Shown: positions 10,940 to 22,981 of the stretch, piece by piece
Position numbering within the stretch: position 1 is the stretch's first letter
Layout of the letters: each line of letters begins with the position of its first letter
From: Gordionus sp. m RMFG-2023
Lineage: Eukaryota > Nematomorpha > Gordioida > Chordodea > Parachordodidae
Assembly: GCF_954871325.1 (NCBI RefSeq)
Contig: NC_088778.1
Coordinates: 3,133,743 to 3,197,742 of the forward strand
Length of the DNA: 64,000 nucleotides
Reading direction: 5' to 3'
The notes under the pieces: generated by a model
What the model was told of the DNA's origin: nothing
Seen by the model: the letters and a program-made list of their open reading frames with translations, nothing else
Databases searched by the model: none
Made by a program: the position numbers and the translations under genes

Positions 10940-13179
10940 AACGAAAGATATAATTTTTTTTTTATAAGAAGAATAATGATATAGAAACTAGAAAAAAACT
11001 GTTGAGTTTTTATAATGCTATAATAGTGCACACAAATTTGAGCTTTTACGTTTTGCCGTAATTTTTTTAATAAAAAAAACGTAACGCGTCCCTTGTTTAA
11101 TTTGAGGTTGTCTTTTTATTGATATCCGTCGATTCAAAATTTTAAATAAGTTCTATAAAAAAGGATTTGATTTGTTTTTGAAAATTATATTATCGTCTGC
11201 CTTCTTAATTTCTTTAAATTTTTTAAACATTCCTTTTTAGGATTATAAGTAAGTTATTTATATTACATTTTTATATAATATTTACAAAGCGAAGAATTAA
11301 AATAAGTAACGAAAAAGCGAAACCTATTTGCGTTTTTTTAACATGCCTGCTAGTGCCAAGCGGTTATTTACCAATTTACACGAAGCCATTTGAAATGCAT
11401 TATTTGTGCTTGCGACGCAGCTTCGGACTATAAGTGTTTATAAAATATTTAAGCAGAGAATCTGTATAACCATAACAAGGTCATCCTCTACATGACATTC
11501 AGTAAGCCTATTATAGGCGAGCATATGAGGGCCTTTTTTTTAGCAACTATCTCACATCCTTAGTTTATAGATGGATAGTATTTAGCTATGAGAGAAAAAA
11601 AAATATCTGCATCAAAAGTTTTATGCCCTCATAAACTCTAAAAGAAAATGTGATGATGGAATAGGCAAAAATTCTATAAAATGTTAATGTTTCAACAATG
11701 TAGATTTAGAAAGTATTTAAATAATTTTAAAAGATGAAAGCACAAGGATAAATATAAGATATGATTAAATAATTATTAAAAAAAAATATTTTTTTTATGA
11801 ATATAATTTCTATTCTATTTAGATTAGATAGGTTATTCAAATCTTGAAAAATTTAATTAATAGGTCCAAATTGGCATAGATTAAATGATATTTTATTTGA
11901 AAATCTTATTATATTAACCATTTTACAATTTATTTTCATTTTTAAATAGAGGAGATCTGGGTAAAGCGTGACAGCGTAACGATGTTAACGCGAATAACTT
12001 CTTTAACCCCTTGAGAGCCTAAAGGCTTTAAATTTGGTGTGAAGATGTATTTTTTTTATATCTAATATCTTAACTTTGTTCAAATTTTGGAAAACCTTAT
12101 CTGTTAAACATATTTTGCCAAAATCACTTTTTTTTACCCCAAAAATGTTAAAATTCACCCTTTAGTTTTTTTTGTTGATTTTAGCGAAATATATTAAGGC
12201 TCAGAATTAAAATTTTTATAAACATGTTTCTTATAGCCATAGCTAAAAAAATCAAATTTATCGGAAATTTATGGCTTAACTAGAAGTCGCGCAATAACGA
12301 TATACAATATATATCACCCTGAGGTATAATTGCTATGGGGTAAAACGGTCAAAATGTTCAGTCTGATTTAAACTGTTAAAAAGATACTTTTTTAAAATAT
12401 TAACGTCTACACCATATAAAAATGATACTTTTTATGCAAAAAAAGAACATTAATAGTTTGGGTGTTATTTGGGATAAAATCTTATGAATAGTCGCTAATT
12501 ATTGAAATGCAAGATGCACTTAAAATGGGCCCATGCTTCGATATAATATATTCCGTTATTGTATTAATTAGTTTATATGAAAAGTGATGAATAGATATCA
12601 AAATTGCTAATATTTTATTCAATTTACAATATATTGATGTTCAATTTTATTTTAACCCCTTTACTCTGGTGCTTGGCCACTTTACCCTTAGACGAGGTAA
12701 AAATTCCACACTTCACATAATTAATCACAGCTACTACAGTATTATAGGTAGGGTGCTAGGCCTTTTCTTTATATTGTAGTAGATGAGGCATTTGACTACT
12801 GTTTTGTTGATGTTTCATTTCATTATGGTAAAAAATATCAAAATACCAGTCGTTTTTACCACGGTCTCTCCAAATTCTGTCTGCAATATAAATACATTAT
12901 GTACAATAATTAGGCTCAAGTGTATGTTTTATAATATACACTACAAAACTGTCCGATTAATAATATACGCAATTATAACGTAATATATGTGATATGCTGC
13001 TATATTATTTTATTTCTAATGTTTGAATCCCTGTAAGAATTTTAAGAAAATGATTATAATAATAAAAATATAATTTAAGTTAAAAAAAAAGTATTTAAAT
13101 ACTTTAAAAAAAAAGAATGTATCTTTTTGTAAATCTGTCCTAACCCTGTTTGCGTTCCATAAATATACTTAAAATTGCA
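10940..13179. other. Intergenic, AT-rich
   Basis: No exon-like open frame is visible. Near 11955-11975 (GGGTAAAGCGTGAC) and 12670-12700 (CACTTTACCC) there are inverted GGGTAAAG motifs that could be the ends of an old roughly 740-bp DNA element, but the interior shows no transposase. Otherwise only A/T tracts are seen. Confidence 0.35.
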
Positions 13180-13512
<333 letters not shown>

Positions 13513-13552
13513 AAATATTAAAAATCAATATTCATGTTCTTTATATCAATAA

Positions 13553-13632
13553 CGCGCGCCAACAATTATAATAAAATTAACTTTAAAAAAAAATAATATT
13601 ATTTGTAAAATAATCTAAAAAAAAATAATAAT
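13553..13632 (+). promoter_or_regulatory. Shared upstream block of antistasin-like gene 2
   Basis: The block CAACAATTATAATAAAATTA followed by an ACTTTAAAAAAAA run matches 7212-7243 upstream of copy 1, at nearly the same distance from the start codon. Conservation between the paralogues suggests a shared promoter or 5' leader. Confidence 0.4.
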
Positions 13633-13972
13633 ATGAAAACCGTCATTTCAATATTCTTAGCTGTCAATTTAATCTTTTCGGCAAACGGACGCCTTTTAGG
13701 TCGGAGTGACGTGATAACTCTCAAGATATGTTACGTTTGCGAAATCTATTGCGAATTTGGTAACCTTATTGACGATGACGGTTGCCCGCTGTGTGAATGC
13801 GAACCAGATCCAAAGTGCCCACCTCTTTGCCGCATGAAATGCATATATGGGAACGTTTATCAAGATGGCTGTCCAATCTGCGAATGCAACCCTGCTCCAG
13901 GTATAATTTATTGCTCATCATTCCTGTATTTTACCGAATTCTTTTTGTTCCTCTCTAGAAAGTCTTGGATGA
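13633..13972 (+). CDS. Small secreted antistasin-like cysteine-rich protein, copy 2
   Basis: Paralogue of the gene at 7285, same strand. Exon 1 (13633-13900) ends at a GTATAA donor in the same codon position as copy 1. The next acceptor (CCTCTCTAG) opens a very short exon (13959-13972) that ends at TGA, giving about 93 residues. Residues 1-18 (MKTVISIFLAVNLIFSAN) are a signal peptide nearly identical to copy 1. Two modules follow: CYVCEIYCEFG...DGCPLCEC and CPPLCRMKCIYG...DGCPICEC. Copy 2 has a longer linker after the signal peptide (GRLLGRSDV) and is more acidic between modules. The exon-2 tail differs from copy 1, whose Cys-containing tail can still be recognised in shifted form just downstream, so the 3' end has changed since the duplication. 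The role is presumably protease inhibition or a related secreted function, by family only. Confidence 0.65.
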
Positions 13973-14764
13973 TTATGATTGGCCAAAACTTGCCTCTAAG
14001 CCTGCCCCTACCCCTATTTTCCATTTTTATTTATAACGCTAAAAACGTTAATATTTTTTTGCTTCTATCTGAATTTATTTTCTCAAGACACTGTATTCAG
14101 GGGCCGACTGTTATTCTTATAATATGCCCATTCGGCAAACGCTTTGGAGATTGCCATAGGTTTAATAAATATCTTCATAATTATACAAACTAGGCAATAT
14201 CCTATTAATTCTTTTTAAATGATTCTTTGAAAGCAAACCACCTGTCCAGAGTTTTATCTTATAGCAAACCCTCGTGTAAATTAATTATAAAATTTTGATC
14301 ATTTCTAAAAGTTATATATTTTGAAATTTCGATATTTTCTTAGCAATTTATTATTTTTTTTTAAAAAAAATTGAAAATATTTGCAAAAAAAAACAATTGA
14401 TTAGTTGATTATCTACCAAACTAACACGCTAAACAAGGCCCAAATTTATAATCAACGAGCCTATGTGGCTTCATGCTAAGAACTTCTAATTAAGGTTCTA
14501 AGTAATTTATGGAAATTATTCAACTTACAAGATAATATTAATATTTGTATGCATATGATTTAAAATAAATGTAAATGAATGTTTTTTTTTAGAATATTAT
14601 GAAATTATACCAATGTATTTACGAATTATATTTTTTTTAAACTCATAATATTTTAATTTTGCTAATCAATGTTATAAATATTTTAATAATAAAATAGTAA
14701 GTACTAGCAAGCCCTTATAAATATATATGTTACTAGCATGGCAATGTACATAAATAGACAATTC

Positions 14765-14765
14765 A

Positions 14766-14813
<48 letters not shown>

Positions 14814-14829
14814 AAAAGAAAGAAAGAAA
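14765..14829 (+). repeat. GAAA microsatellite
   Basis: About 16 units of GAAA with one AAAAA interruption, downstream of antistasin-like gene 2. Confidence 0.9.
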
Positions 14830-15180
14830 ATCTTGATATTTAAACTAAACACATTTATAATTTATTTCGCGCCTTTTTTTTAAATTTGCGAGAAGTCTTA
14901 GGCGAAAATGAATTCTCGAGCATGCGTATACCAACCCTATAAAATTTAGACCATTTTATACGATATTTCCTGACTAGGAACATTGTCAGTAACCTACTGA
15001 CTCCTAATCAAATTTTAAAGACTAAGGCTGGGCCATAAAAGGATCAATGAAAACTCATGCCAAGCTAAAAATCGCCTCCCCCCCTTCCCTTTAAAAATAA
15101 ATTGGGCCTGTTTTAGAAATTAGAACTCTGAAATACTCTCTGACATTCATAACCATCTCATATAAGAATAGTTATCGACA

Positions 15181-16112
15181 CGACATATCAATTATGTTAA
15201 AAGTATCAGTGGCGTCAACAAGAGTCCTATAAATAATGTGCTAAAAATAGGTAAAAAAAAATTTCTATTTTCAATAACGAATGGGATCTAGGTTGACAAA
15301 TAATCTCCATTACTAAATCTATTCAGAGTCTGTAGAATTTCTTTTCTCCCAAAAGGGATCAACAATTAATTTGGGTTTATTATTCCCCATGAAAAAAGAT
15401 AAAAATCAATGGATCAGATAGTTCAAACGGATATCATTTGTCTAAATAAAAATGTGCAAAAAAAGACCATAACCTTTCAATTGTCTAATCAAACTACAAG
15501 TAATTTATTCTATATAGTAATATTTTTATTAATAAATTAGCGACACTACTTGATCAGAGATTTTAAAATCTTAAGGTTGTCTCAGAAGATTAGATTCTAA
15601 TTCTACATCATTTTAATTTATAAACACTTAATTATAGATGATAGAAATGCAGAGTGAAGTTCAAGGTTGAAGATGGTAGGTAAACATCAAATTCATCATA
15701 GAGCTAATGTAGATCTTATAGGTTCCCTTCCAAACAATGATTCTATAGCAAAGATGGCATACAAACTCTTTGGGAAAGCGAGTGGTTCCTTGACATTTTA
15801 GCTCTAAGAGAGTGTGGCAGCTGTCAGTTTGTAATTGAGTCTTGAACGTTGATCCTTAATTTGAAATCGATTTCATGTGTTCTTCTTTGTTTTAATTATT
15901 AATAGTTTTTATGGAATTCGTAAAATTTTTTTATCTATAACACCCCAAATAATTTAAGACAAATTATAATTTAACTAAATTTTATTCTCTAATCTAATTT
16001 ATTTTTATTTCTTACTTTATATTTTGTTTGCATTCCATATTTATACATAAATTTGTTTTAATAAAAATTGATAGAATATTTCTGATTTGACCTGTGACTC
16101 AGGTTCCCGTTC
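15181..16112. other. Intergenic, nothing recognised
   Basis: No exon-like frame or repeat end is visible in this stretch. Confidence 0.4.
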
Positions 16113-16390
16113 TAAATCGCTAAAAATTGGGAATTTCGCTTATATCTTCCCAGAAAATTTTTAAAGTAAATTTGAAATAGCTTTATTTAAGTTGAGTTTT
16201 TTACAAAAAATAGAGAAAATATTATCATTGCTCCCAATTGGGATCATTGAGAATATCGGAAGATATTTTCTTCATTTTTTAGCGCTTTTTTTAAAAAAAA
16301 CTCACTTTGAATTTATTAATATTAGTTTCAAATTTACTTAAAAAATTTTCTAGGAGATATAAACAAGATTCTTAATTTTTAGCAATTTTT
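16113..16390. mobile_element. Palindromic MITE or fold-back element
   Basis: The sequence from GCTAAAAATTGGGAATTTCG (16119) is repeated inverted at 16327-16384 (AATTTTTAGCA end). Inner parts such as AAGTAAATTTGAAA and TTTCAAATTTACTTA, and GAGAAAATATT and AATATTTTCTTC, also pair. Arms reach about 110 bp with a short loop. No coding content. Confidence 0.65.
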
Positions 16391-16644
16391 GTTTTAACGC
16401 TTTAATTTATCTAAAAGTTGTAATAAATGGATTTATAAACCATCTTGTTTGGAAAGAGGATATGGTAGCAATTTAATATCTTTCCTATCCCGCGACTAAG
16501 ACTCTAGTGTAAAAGCAATTTTTAAAGTCTATTTCGGAGAATGAGAAATATATAGGGCAGGAAATTTGGAACCAAGTGTGCCCAAATATACTATAAATAA
16601 AAAAAATTATCATGAACATACTAGACTTCCGGCGTATAGGTCTA

Positions 16645-16787
16645 AGGCTGCATTCAAAGTGGAAACGGATCCGTTTTTAAGAAGGAAGGTATCGGAACGG
16701 ACGCACTATGAACATATATATCATTTTTAATGAGATTGACTTTTGACGGAACGGATGTAAAAATCGTCTCCACTTTGAATGCAGCCT
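16645..16787. mobile_element. Short MITE with 23-25-bp inverted ends
   Basis: The ends AGGCTGCATTCAAAGTGGA and TCCACTTTGAATGCAGCCT are perfect inverted repeats around a 143-bp element that also carries a secondary CGGATCCGTTTTT/GGAACGGA pair. The target duplication is not clear. Confidence 0.7.
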
Positions 16788-17156
16788 ACCTCTACCTCAA
16801 ATAATTTAGGGCTCTTTCCATCTAAAAAAAATATGAATTTTAAAAAGTCCTTGATAAAGAAATTTATTAATATATCTTCTAAAATATACTCGTGTTTTGT
16901 TTAAAATAAAATGAAATTTTAAGACATGCCTATATATATATCTCCTCACGCTCTCTAAGGTACAAACTAAAAAACGTGTGCTATCTTAGTACGGTATAAT
17001 ATTGTTGAATAACAGAAATATTGATTTGAATGATAACATTATTCTTTATTTTCGTATAGATATATAGCTCTTAACTTAACCTATCTTTTTAAATATATTT
17101 TTATAATATACGGATCCATTCAAATCTCACCAGAGATATTTTTATTATATAAACGA

Positions 17157-17353
17157 GTGTTGTTAAACGTCCGAACTCAATATTTTAGTCAGAAAAAATA
17201 GGGCCTAAGCCTCGAGATCTCGGTAATATATGTATTAGACCTTTGTTCCTTCTATGAGCAAAATCTAAAGGCTTGCGTAATATTTATCTGGATGAAGTGT
17301 TTGAGTTAGCCGTTTTTTTAAAAATCGGTTCAAAATGAGCCGTTTAACAATAT
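17157..17353. mobile_element. hAT-like MITE, family A (complete copy with 8-bp target duplication)
   Basis: The 197-bp element starts GTGTTGTTAAACG and ends CGTTTAACAATAT. It is flanked by the perfect 8-bp repeat ATAAACGA (17149-17156 and 17354-17361). Eight-base duplications and CAGTGTTG-type ends indicate the hAT superfamily. The core reads CCTAAGCCTCGAGATCTCG ... TGAGCAAAATCTAAAGGCTT. Confidence 0.85.
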
Positions 17354-17663
17354 ATAAACGATAGAAATATATATTTTAATAAATTTTTTATGTTATACAT
17401 TTCTTAATAATAAATACGCTTGGTTTAAATAAAAAATTAAATAACTTTTTTTTTATACTAGGCTCATTCATCAAATATAAATACTCTTAGTTACTGATGT
17501 TTAAATAACCTAACGACTAACTCCAATAGTGCGTGGTCAAAATTATCACTTAAAAAATTGATTTAAACGTCTAAGTTTGGTTAATGATGCTTACTACCAA
17601 GTTAATGTATGGAAATATTCTAAATACCAACCTAATTTGCTAAATACCGACTAATAAGACTTA

Positions 17664-17724
17664 TTATTTAATATATTATAATGGAATCACGTGGTATTTA
17701 ATATATTATAATGGAATCACGTGG
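17664..17724. repeat. Tandem 30-bp duplication
   Basis: TTTAATATATTATAATGG followed by AATCACGTGG occurs twice in a row, ending at the left flank of the SINE at 17722. Confidence 0.75.
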
Positions 17725-17860
17725 TCGAGTCCGGCCTCCCATATATCATCCCCCAAGGATGGAACTACCAAGTTAGAATAAGAAATACCGGGATTCGAAC
17801 CTGTGACCATGGGATCAGTAAGCGAAGCTCTTGCCGACTAGGCCATAGAGGCTTTCCAAA
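17722..17860 (-). mobile_element. tRNA-derived SINE
   Basis: Read on the minus strand, the head has an A box (TGGCCTAGTCGG) and, about 35 bases on, a perfect B box (GGTTCGAATCC), the internal RNA polymerase III promoter of tRNA genes. A tRNA-unrelated tail of about 70 bp follows. The unit is flanked by the 7-bp repeat AATCACG (17715-17721 and 17861-17867), which fits insertion by LINE-type target-primed reverse transcription. The anticodon arm does not fold cleanly and no mature tRNA end is present, so it is not a working tRNA. Confidence 0.75.
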
Positions 17861-18288
17861 AATCACGATTTTTCAAATATATATTATAAATATATTTGGT
17901 AATGCCTATCCAAATGAAAAATAAACAAAATTCAAATTTGATAGGTAGTACCTTAAGGTAGTAAGCATCATTAACCTCTAAGTTTAGCCTCAACTTAATA
18001 ATAAAGACTATTTTTTATTAGGATAAAAAATTGGCTAAGCCGTTTTATAACTGGCCAAAGTTAGATGCTTTAAAAACACTACTCTTAGTCTCTAAAGACT
18101 GTTATTAGTAATGAAATGATACAATTCGAATAAAACAAAGTTTAAAAATAAGGTAAGAAAAAGGGGAAAGGAAAAAAAAATCAACTTTATTTTTTCGAAT
18201 TTTTCGCTAATAAATATTAAATAATATCAATCTAAATCTAAAAAATAAATAATTTCTTTTCTTTTTTTTATTTTATAAAAAATAATAT

Positions 18289-21200
18289 TCATCTTCGTTG
18301 TTTCAGGTCCATGGTTAAATGGCTAATTTTCGATGTAATGTCGGTATATAATTGCAATTCTTTTGTCAATTTTTTATTGGCTTCGTCCTTTTCCGCCAAA
18401 GCGACCTCTTGCCTCTTGCAAACGGATTCCAAGGCAATTTTCTGCGAATTAAAATTAGTTTGTTTTTTTTTAAAAATAAAATAAAGTTAAATATTTTCGT
18501 GAGAAGGAGGCATTTTTGCGTGTTCCGCGTTTCGGAACATTGGAAACACGTCTTACTAAAAAAAAATGGCGTATTATATTTCTACTAATACTACTATGTG
18601 ACAATGTTGTAAACGAACGCGTTTCGCTAACAAAGTTCGTTTAATTGAAAAAAAAAATGATGTTATTTTTGACGAACTTTAAACGTGAACGCGTTCTCCT
18701 TTTTGACCTACGCGTTCGTGATTTACGTTCGTTCAATTTTTAAAAAAATCTTACTTTTATGAAGAGACCTGCAGGCCCGGCTCTAAGACCGGGTACACGG
18801 GCCGGGCCGTTTATTTTATAGCGTCATTTATCAGCCATAAAAATTTAAAATTATTCAGGATTTGTAGCACATTAATATTCACCGTAAAAAATGCAAAATT
18901 TACAAGTATCTATATTTTTAATGTTTTTTATTTAAAAGCATATCCCCTATATCATTTATAATAAAATATTATTGCTTTATACACTACAGAAAATTCTTGT
19001 ATTTCACTTTCTAAAATTTGATATAAATTAAAAAAAACAAAATATTGCCCCATAAAATGGAATTATGTGAAAACCAGAAAACTTTGAAAAAATGGGAATA
19101 GAAAAGTTTTTTTAAAAAAAATATTTTATTTTAGAAACCAAGAACCCTTAAAATCTCCTCTTTTAGAAAGGGTCAGGGTCCAGGCTCAGATCTTATCTTT
19201 TAAATATTTTGTTTAATTTTGTTTTAACGCGATAATTATAATGTTGTTTAAACGGGTCGATTTTTTTAAAAAAAACCGCCAACTGAATATTTTAGCCAGA
19301 AGAAGCCTCGAAATTTGGCTAATAGATGTCCAAACCTTTGGGCCATCTATGAGAAAAATCTTCAGGCTCTTGCGTAATATTTTTCGGTAGTGGTGTTGTT
19401 AAATCACTAAAATTTTGTCAACTACAAAACAATTTAGCCAAGTTTTAATACTAAAAAAAAATGATCTTAATCTTCGAGTTGAGATTCAACTTAGAGTTCT
19501 AAGCTAATGTTTTTTTAGGTTAAAAAAATTGGCTAGGTCATAGGCTATTAAACATGACTATTTTTCTGGATAAAATATTGAGTTAGCCGTTTTTAAAAAT
19601 TGGCCTCAAATTCTTTCCTTCTCTTCGTTAAAACAAAGACTAGCAATAATAAACTGCGAAGAGAATTTTATATTAGCATAATCTTCAGATGTTCATTACG
19701 AGTAGTTATTAAAATATCAAAGAAGATACTTTTTGGAGATCATAAATGTATCTCGATACATTTGGAAAGTATCATTTTAATAACTCTACGGGTTATTTAA
19801 TTTCACATTTTTTTTTTAAAAAAATAGGAAAAAATAATTTATATGGTCTATTAACATCGTTTAGCAAATTTTTGCGGTTGGCATCTACGGCATCAATATC
19901 TCTACGTAATTGTTCCACTATCAAATGCAATTTAGAGATGTCTTTCTCGTTGGCTTCCTTGCAAGTTGTTAGACCCTCAATCATTCGATTCGATTCTTAC
20001 AATTTTTGAACATTATATATATATTTTGATATATCTATCTTTCCATAATATAGACACCATATTTCCTCGTTATCAAAAATATACCAAAATTATTATAGTT
20101 TTAAAACAATGAGAAGAATTAGACCTTTCAGCCTGACTTCTTTCTCTTTCAAATCTTTATTGAATTCGGAATTGTGTTCTTCTAGTTGGCAGATATGTTG
20201 TCGCATTCTATTAATAAAATAAACATTTTTTTTTATTAGAGATTAACAAATGTATAAGTTAATAGTATAATAAGTATATCATAAAAAATAATATATTCGT
20301 TGAAACTTTTCTTGCTGCACTTTAGCGTTGTCGTAATGCTTGAGAAGCACCTGGTGCATTTCGTTTAGCGTATCGTATTCGATTTTAAATGATTCCAAAT
20401 TTTTTCGTATCGTTTCTTTTCTTTCGTTGGTTACAAAAAAATAAATAAAATTAACAATTTTTGTAATTTGCATAAGGCTTGTTGTTCCAAAAAGGGAACA
20501 TCTGCTTGGAATCAAATATCATAGCGATTAGAAATATATGTAAAACGTTATACCCATGAAGAAAGAAAGAAAGATTTAAGTTAATAAAATTTATACAAAT
20601 ATAAGTAACTTATTAATTTCCATGTTCAGACTTTCCCTAATCCCTTCCAAATTAGCGGACAATTTTTTATTCCTCCCATTTTCTTCGTTAAATTTTTGCG
20701 CCAACTCGTCACAATTCTTCTTGGAGGATTCGATTTCCGAGGCCTGCGATATTTTTTCCCCTTCTATTTGCTTTATCATGTCTCGGTATTTTCTTATCTA
20801 TATTAAATATCATTTAAGATTAATTTTTTTTTTTTAAAAACACACACTTATATTTATAATAATGATTAAACTTGTTTGTCTGTGTATCAATTTATCAATC
20901 AATCAATATATCTATCTATCAATCAATATTTTATCCAAAAAATAATATATTAATGCGTAGAAATTTTGCTTCTAGTTAGCATAAACGATTAGACATCTAC
21001 TAACGAAATCAAGAAGCTTGAGTAATAACATTTTAGCGAAAATCCTAATTTAAAATCAGAGCCGTTTTAAGATGTCGATAAATATTTAATAAAAAAATAG
21101 AAAAAAATAAATAAATAGGAAATGTATTAAATTTACTTCCGTTTCGTGTTCGATTAAAGAGGTCTGGTGAGAATTTAAAGTTTTTTGATATCCCTGTATC

Positions 21201-22981
21201 AGAGCTGATTGGTTATTCAAGAGTTCCATTTGGTTGGAACTTTTTAGCTGCGTAATTCGAAAAAATAAATAAACAGAATTACATAGAATATAAAGAAACT
21301 AGATAATAGTGAGTGGTATCGTTATTTCATCTTTATTAATATGCAGACAAAATATTATTATTACTTCAAAGTATACTGTATGATGAACATTGCCACCCCC
21401 CCCCCCCCTGTAGTGAATAGCGGTAATTTAAATTGGACGATATTATTGATTTAGTATTCTTCCAATTTCTTCTTAACCCTGAATTCAAATTTTTCGCGAA
21501 TTCACTGCGAAGTATACAAAATATGATATAAATAATAATAATTTTACATTATTTTTTTTTTTTGAAAAATTCGCAGAGAATTCGAGCTAACCGTGAATGC
21601 AACGTAGTGCAAGATGTACTTAAACAATTTACGTAGTGTTGTTGAACGGTTCGTTTTGAGCCGATTTTTCTAAACAGCTGACACAATATTTCATCCAGAA
21701 AAATATGACGCGAGCCTGAAGATATTTCTCATAGAAGGAATAAAGGTTTAGACATCTATTAGCCAAATCTCGAGGCTTTAACCATTTCTGGCTAAAATAT
21801 TGAGTCAGCTGTTTTGAAAAATCGGCTCAAAACGAGCCTTTACAACACTAAAATTTAAGGAAAAGCTAGACTTAATCGTTTGTCGTAATTTTTAATATTG
21901 CCGCCAATTGATTTCGAACTTGTAAATGTTTGTTAGAAACAAATGTGATTGACTTCAAATATATTCTTAGTAATTAGGTAGTCTTAAATCGTTTCAAATA
22001 ATGATGATGATAATAATAATAATAACTTTAAAGCAAATTTTGGCATTTTCGTAGATATCTATAACGTCGTTCATATTCAGGTCATGATTCTTTTCTTTGA
22101 TCTAAAAGATATTAAAAATATGATATTAATCAAAACTTTATTATTTAAGGATGACTTTTGGTCAATGACATATAATAATACCTAGACTGATGATGCATTC
22201 ATTAAAAGTGTGCATCAATGAAAACAGCTGGGGACGCCATTTTAGTTACCCTTCATTATTAAAGGTTTTAAACTAGAGGCCAATTTATTCCTATGTCTGA
22301 CGCAAATTTGATCAAAGAATTGTCTGATCATCGAGATAATAAGGAAGCTAGTTATCAATTTAATTGTAGTTTTTAACACGAGAATAATTACTATATGGGT
22401 TACCAAAATGGCGGGTCCAGCTGATTTGCATTCAACCGCATCGTCAGTTTAGTTATTATTATATGTCACTGGACTGGGTAAAGAGATGCAAATCGATGGA
22501 AGTTAATGCATCAAAATTTTGAAGAATATCCAAGTTGACACATGAATAAAAAAAATGGATCTAACAAATAGTGATAATCAGGACCGACCAAAATGGAGAA
22601 GGAAGATCAGAAGGGATACCCTGGTAAACCTGGAAATGCCAGAAGAATAACGCCATCAAATAATTTAAAATTTTTTTAAAAAAATAAAATTTTCAACGCA
22701 AGCAGAAGATAAGGCGTTATTAAATGAATGGATAAATTTGCCCGTACTATCCCCAAAAATTCAAACAAAATTATCGACAAGTAAAAAAAAGAAATAGATT
22801 CGTTTTTACATTGTACAAAAAATTTTCGATGTCCGTCAAAACGATGTCGCACTTGTCTACGAGTTCTTTATCGGCATACCTGTTTCTTGATTTGATATCC
22901 TGGATTGACGTGTTGCCGCATTGGTTACAGCAAGTCTTGGCGCTAACCATCCCAACATTTGATAACAAATCCTTGGTAAAA
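18289..22981 (-). CDS. CIP2A: CIP2A-like gene, exons 12-20 (linker and coiled-coil tail)
   Basis: Exon 12 (22810-22981) has two CxxC-like pairs (TCCNQCGN). Exon 13 (22027-22101) carries the hallmark NDVIDIYENAKICF. Exons 14-20 are one long coiled coil: MELLNNQSALIQGYQ, EIESSKKNCDELAQKF, VPFLEQQALCKLQK, LNEMHQVLLKHYDNAK, MRQHICQLEEHNSEF, LHLIVEQLRRDIDAV and KKLTKELQLYTDITSK, with Leu/Ile at heptad spacing. The stop is TGA at 18291-18289 and an AATAAA signal follows within about 30 nt, so the 3' end is complete. Intron 16 is only 35 nt. Junction 15/16 is uncertain: the obvious donor of exon 15 (AA/GTTACT) is in phase 2 but exon 16 needs phase 1, which a weaker donor 22 nt upstream (A/GTCTGA) would supply. 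Confidence 0.75.

Larger units (their letters stand above)
13633..15180 (+). repeat. Segmental duplication unit 2
   Basis: Counterpart of 7285-9120 (see that entry). A GAAA array (14765-14829) is present here and absent from unit 1. Confidence 0.6.

Noticed and set aside
11945-12705. A DNA transposon bounded by GGGTAAAG motifs
   Set aside because: The inverted match is short and imperfect, and there is no target duplication or coding content; mentioned only as a possibility.
17722-17860. A tRNA gene
   Set aside because: A and B boxes are present, but the anticodon arm does not fold, and the flanking duplication and extra tail fit a SINE.
22190-22240. CTGATGA followed by GAAA, resembling a hammerhead ribozyme core
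   Set aside because: It is part of the family D MITE end; other copies lack the GAAA and the stems do not form, so it is chance.
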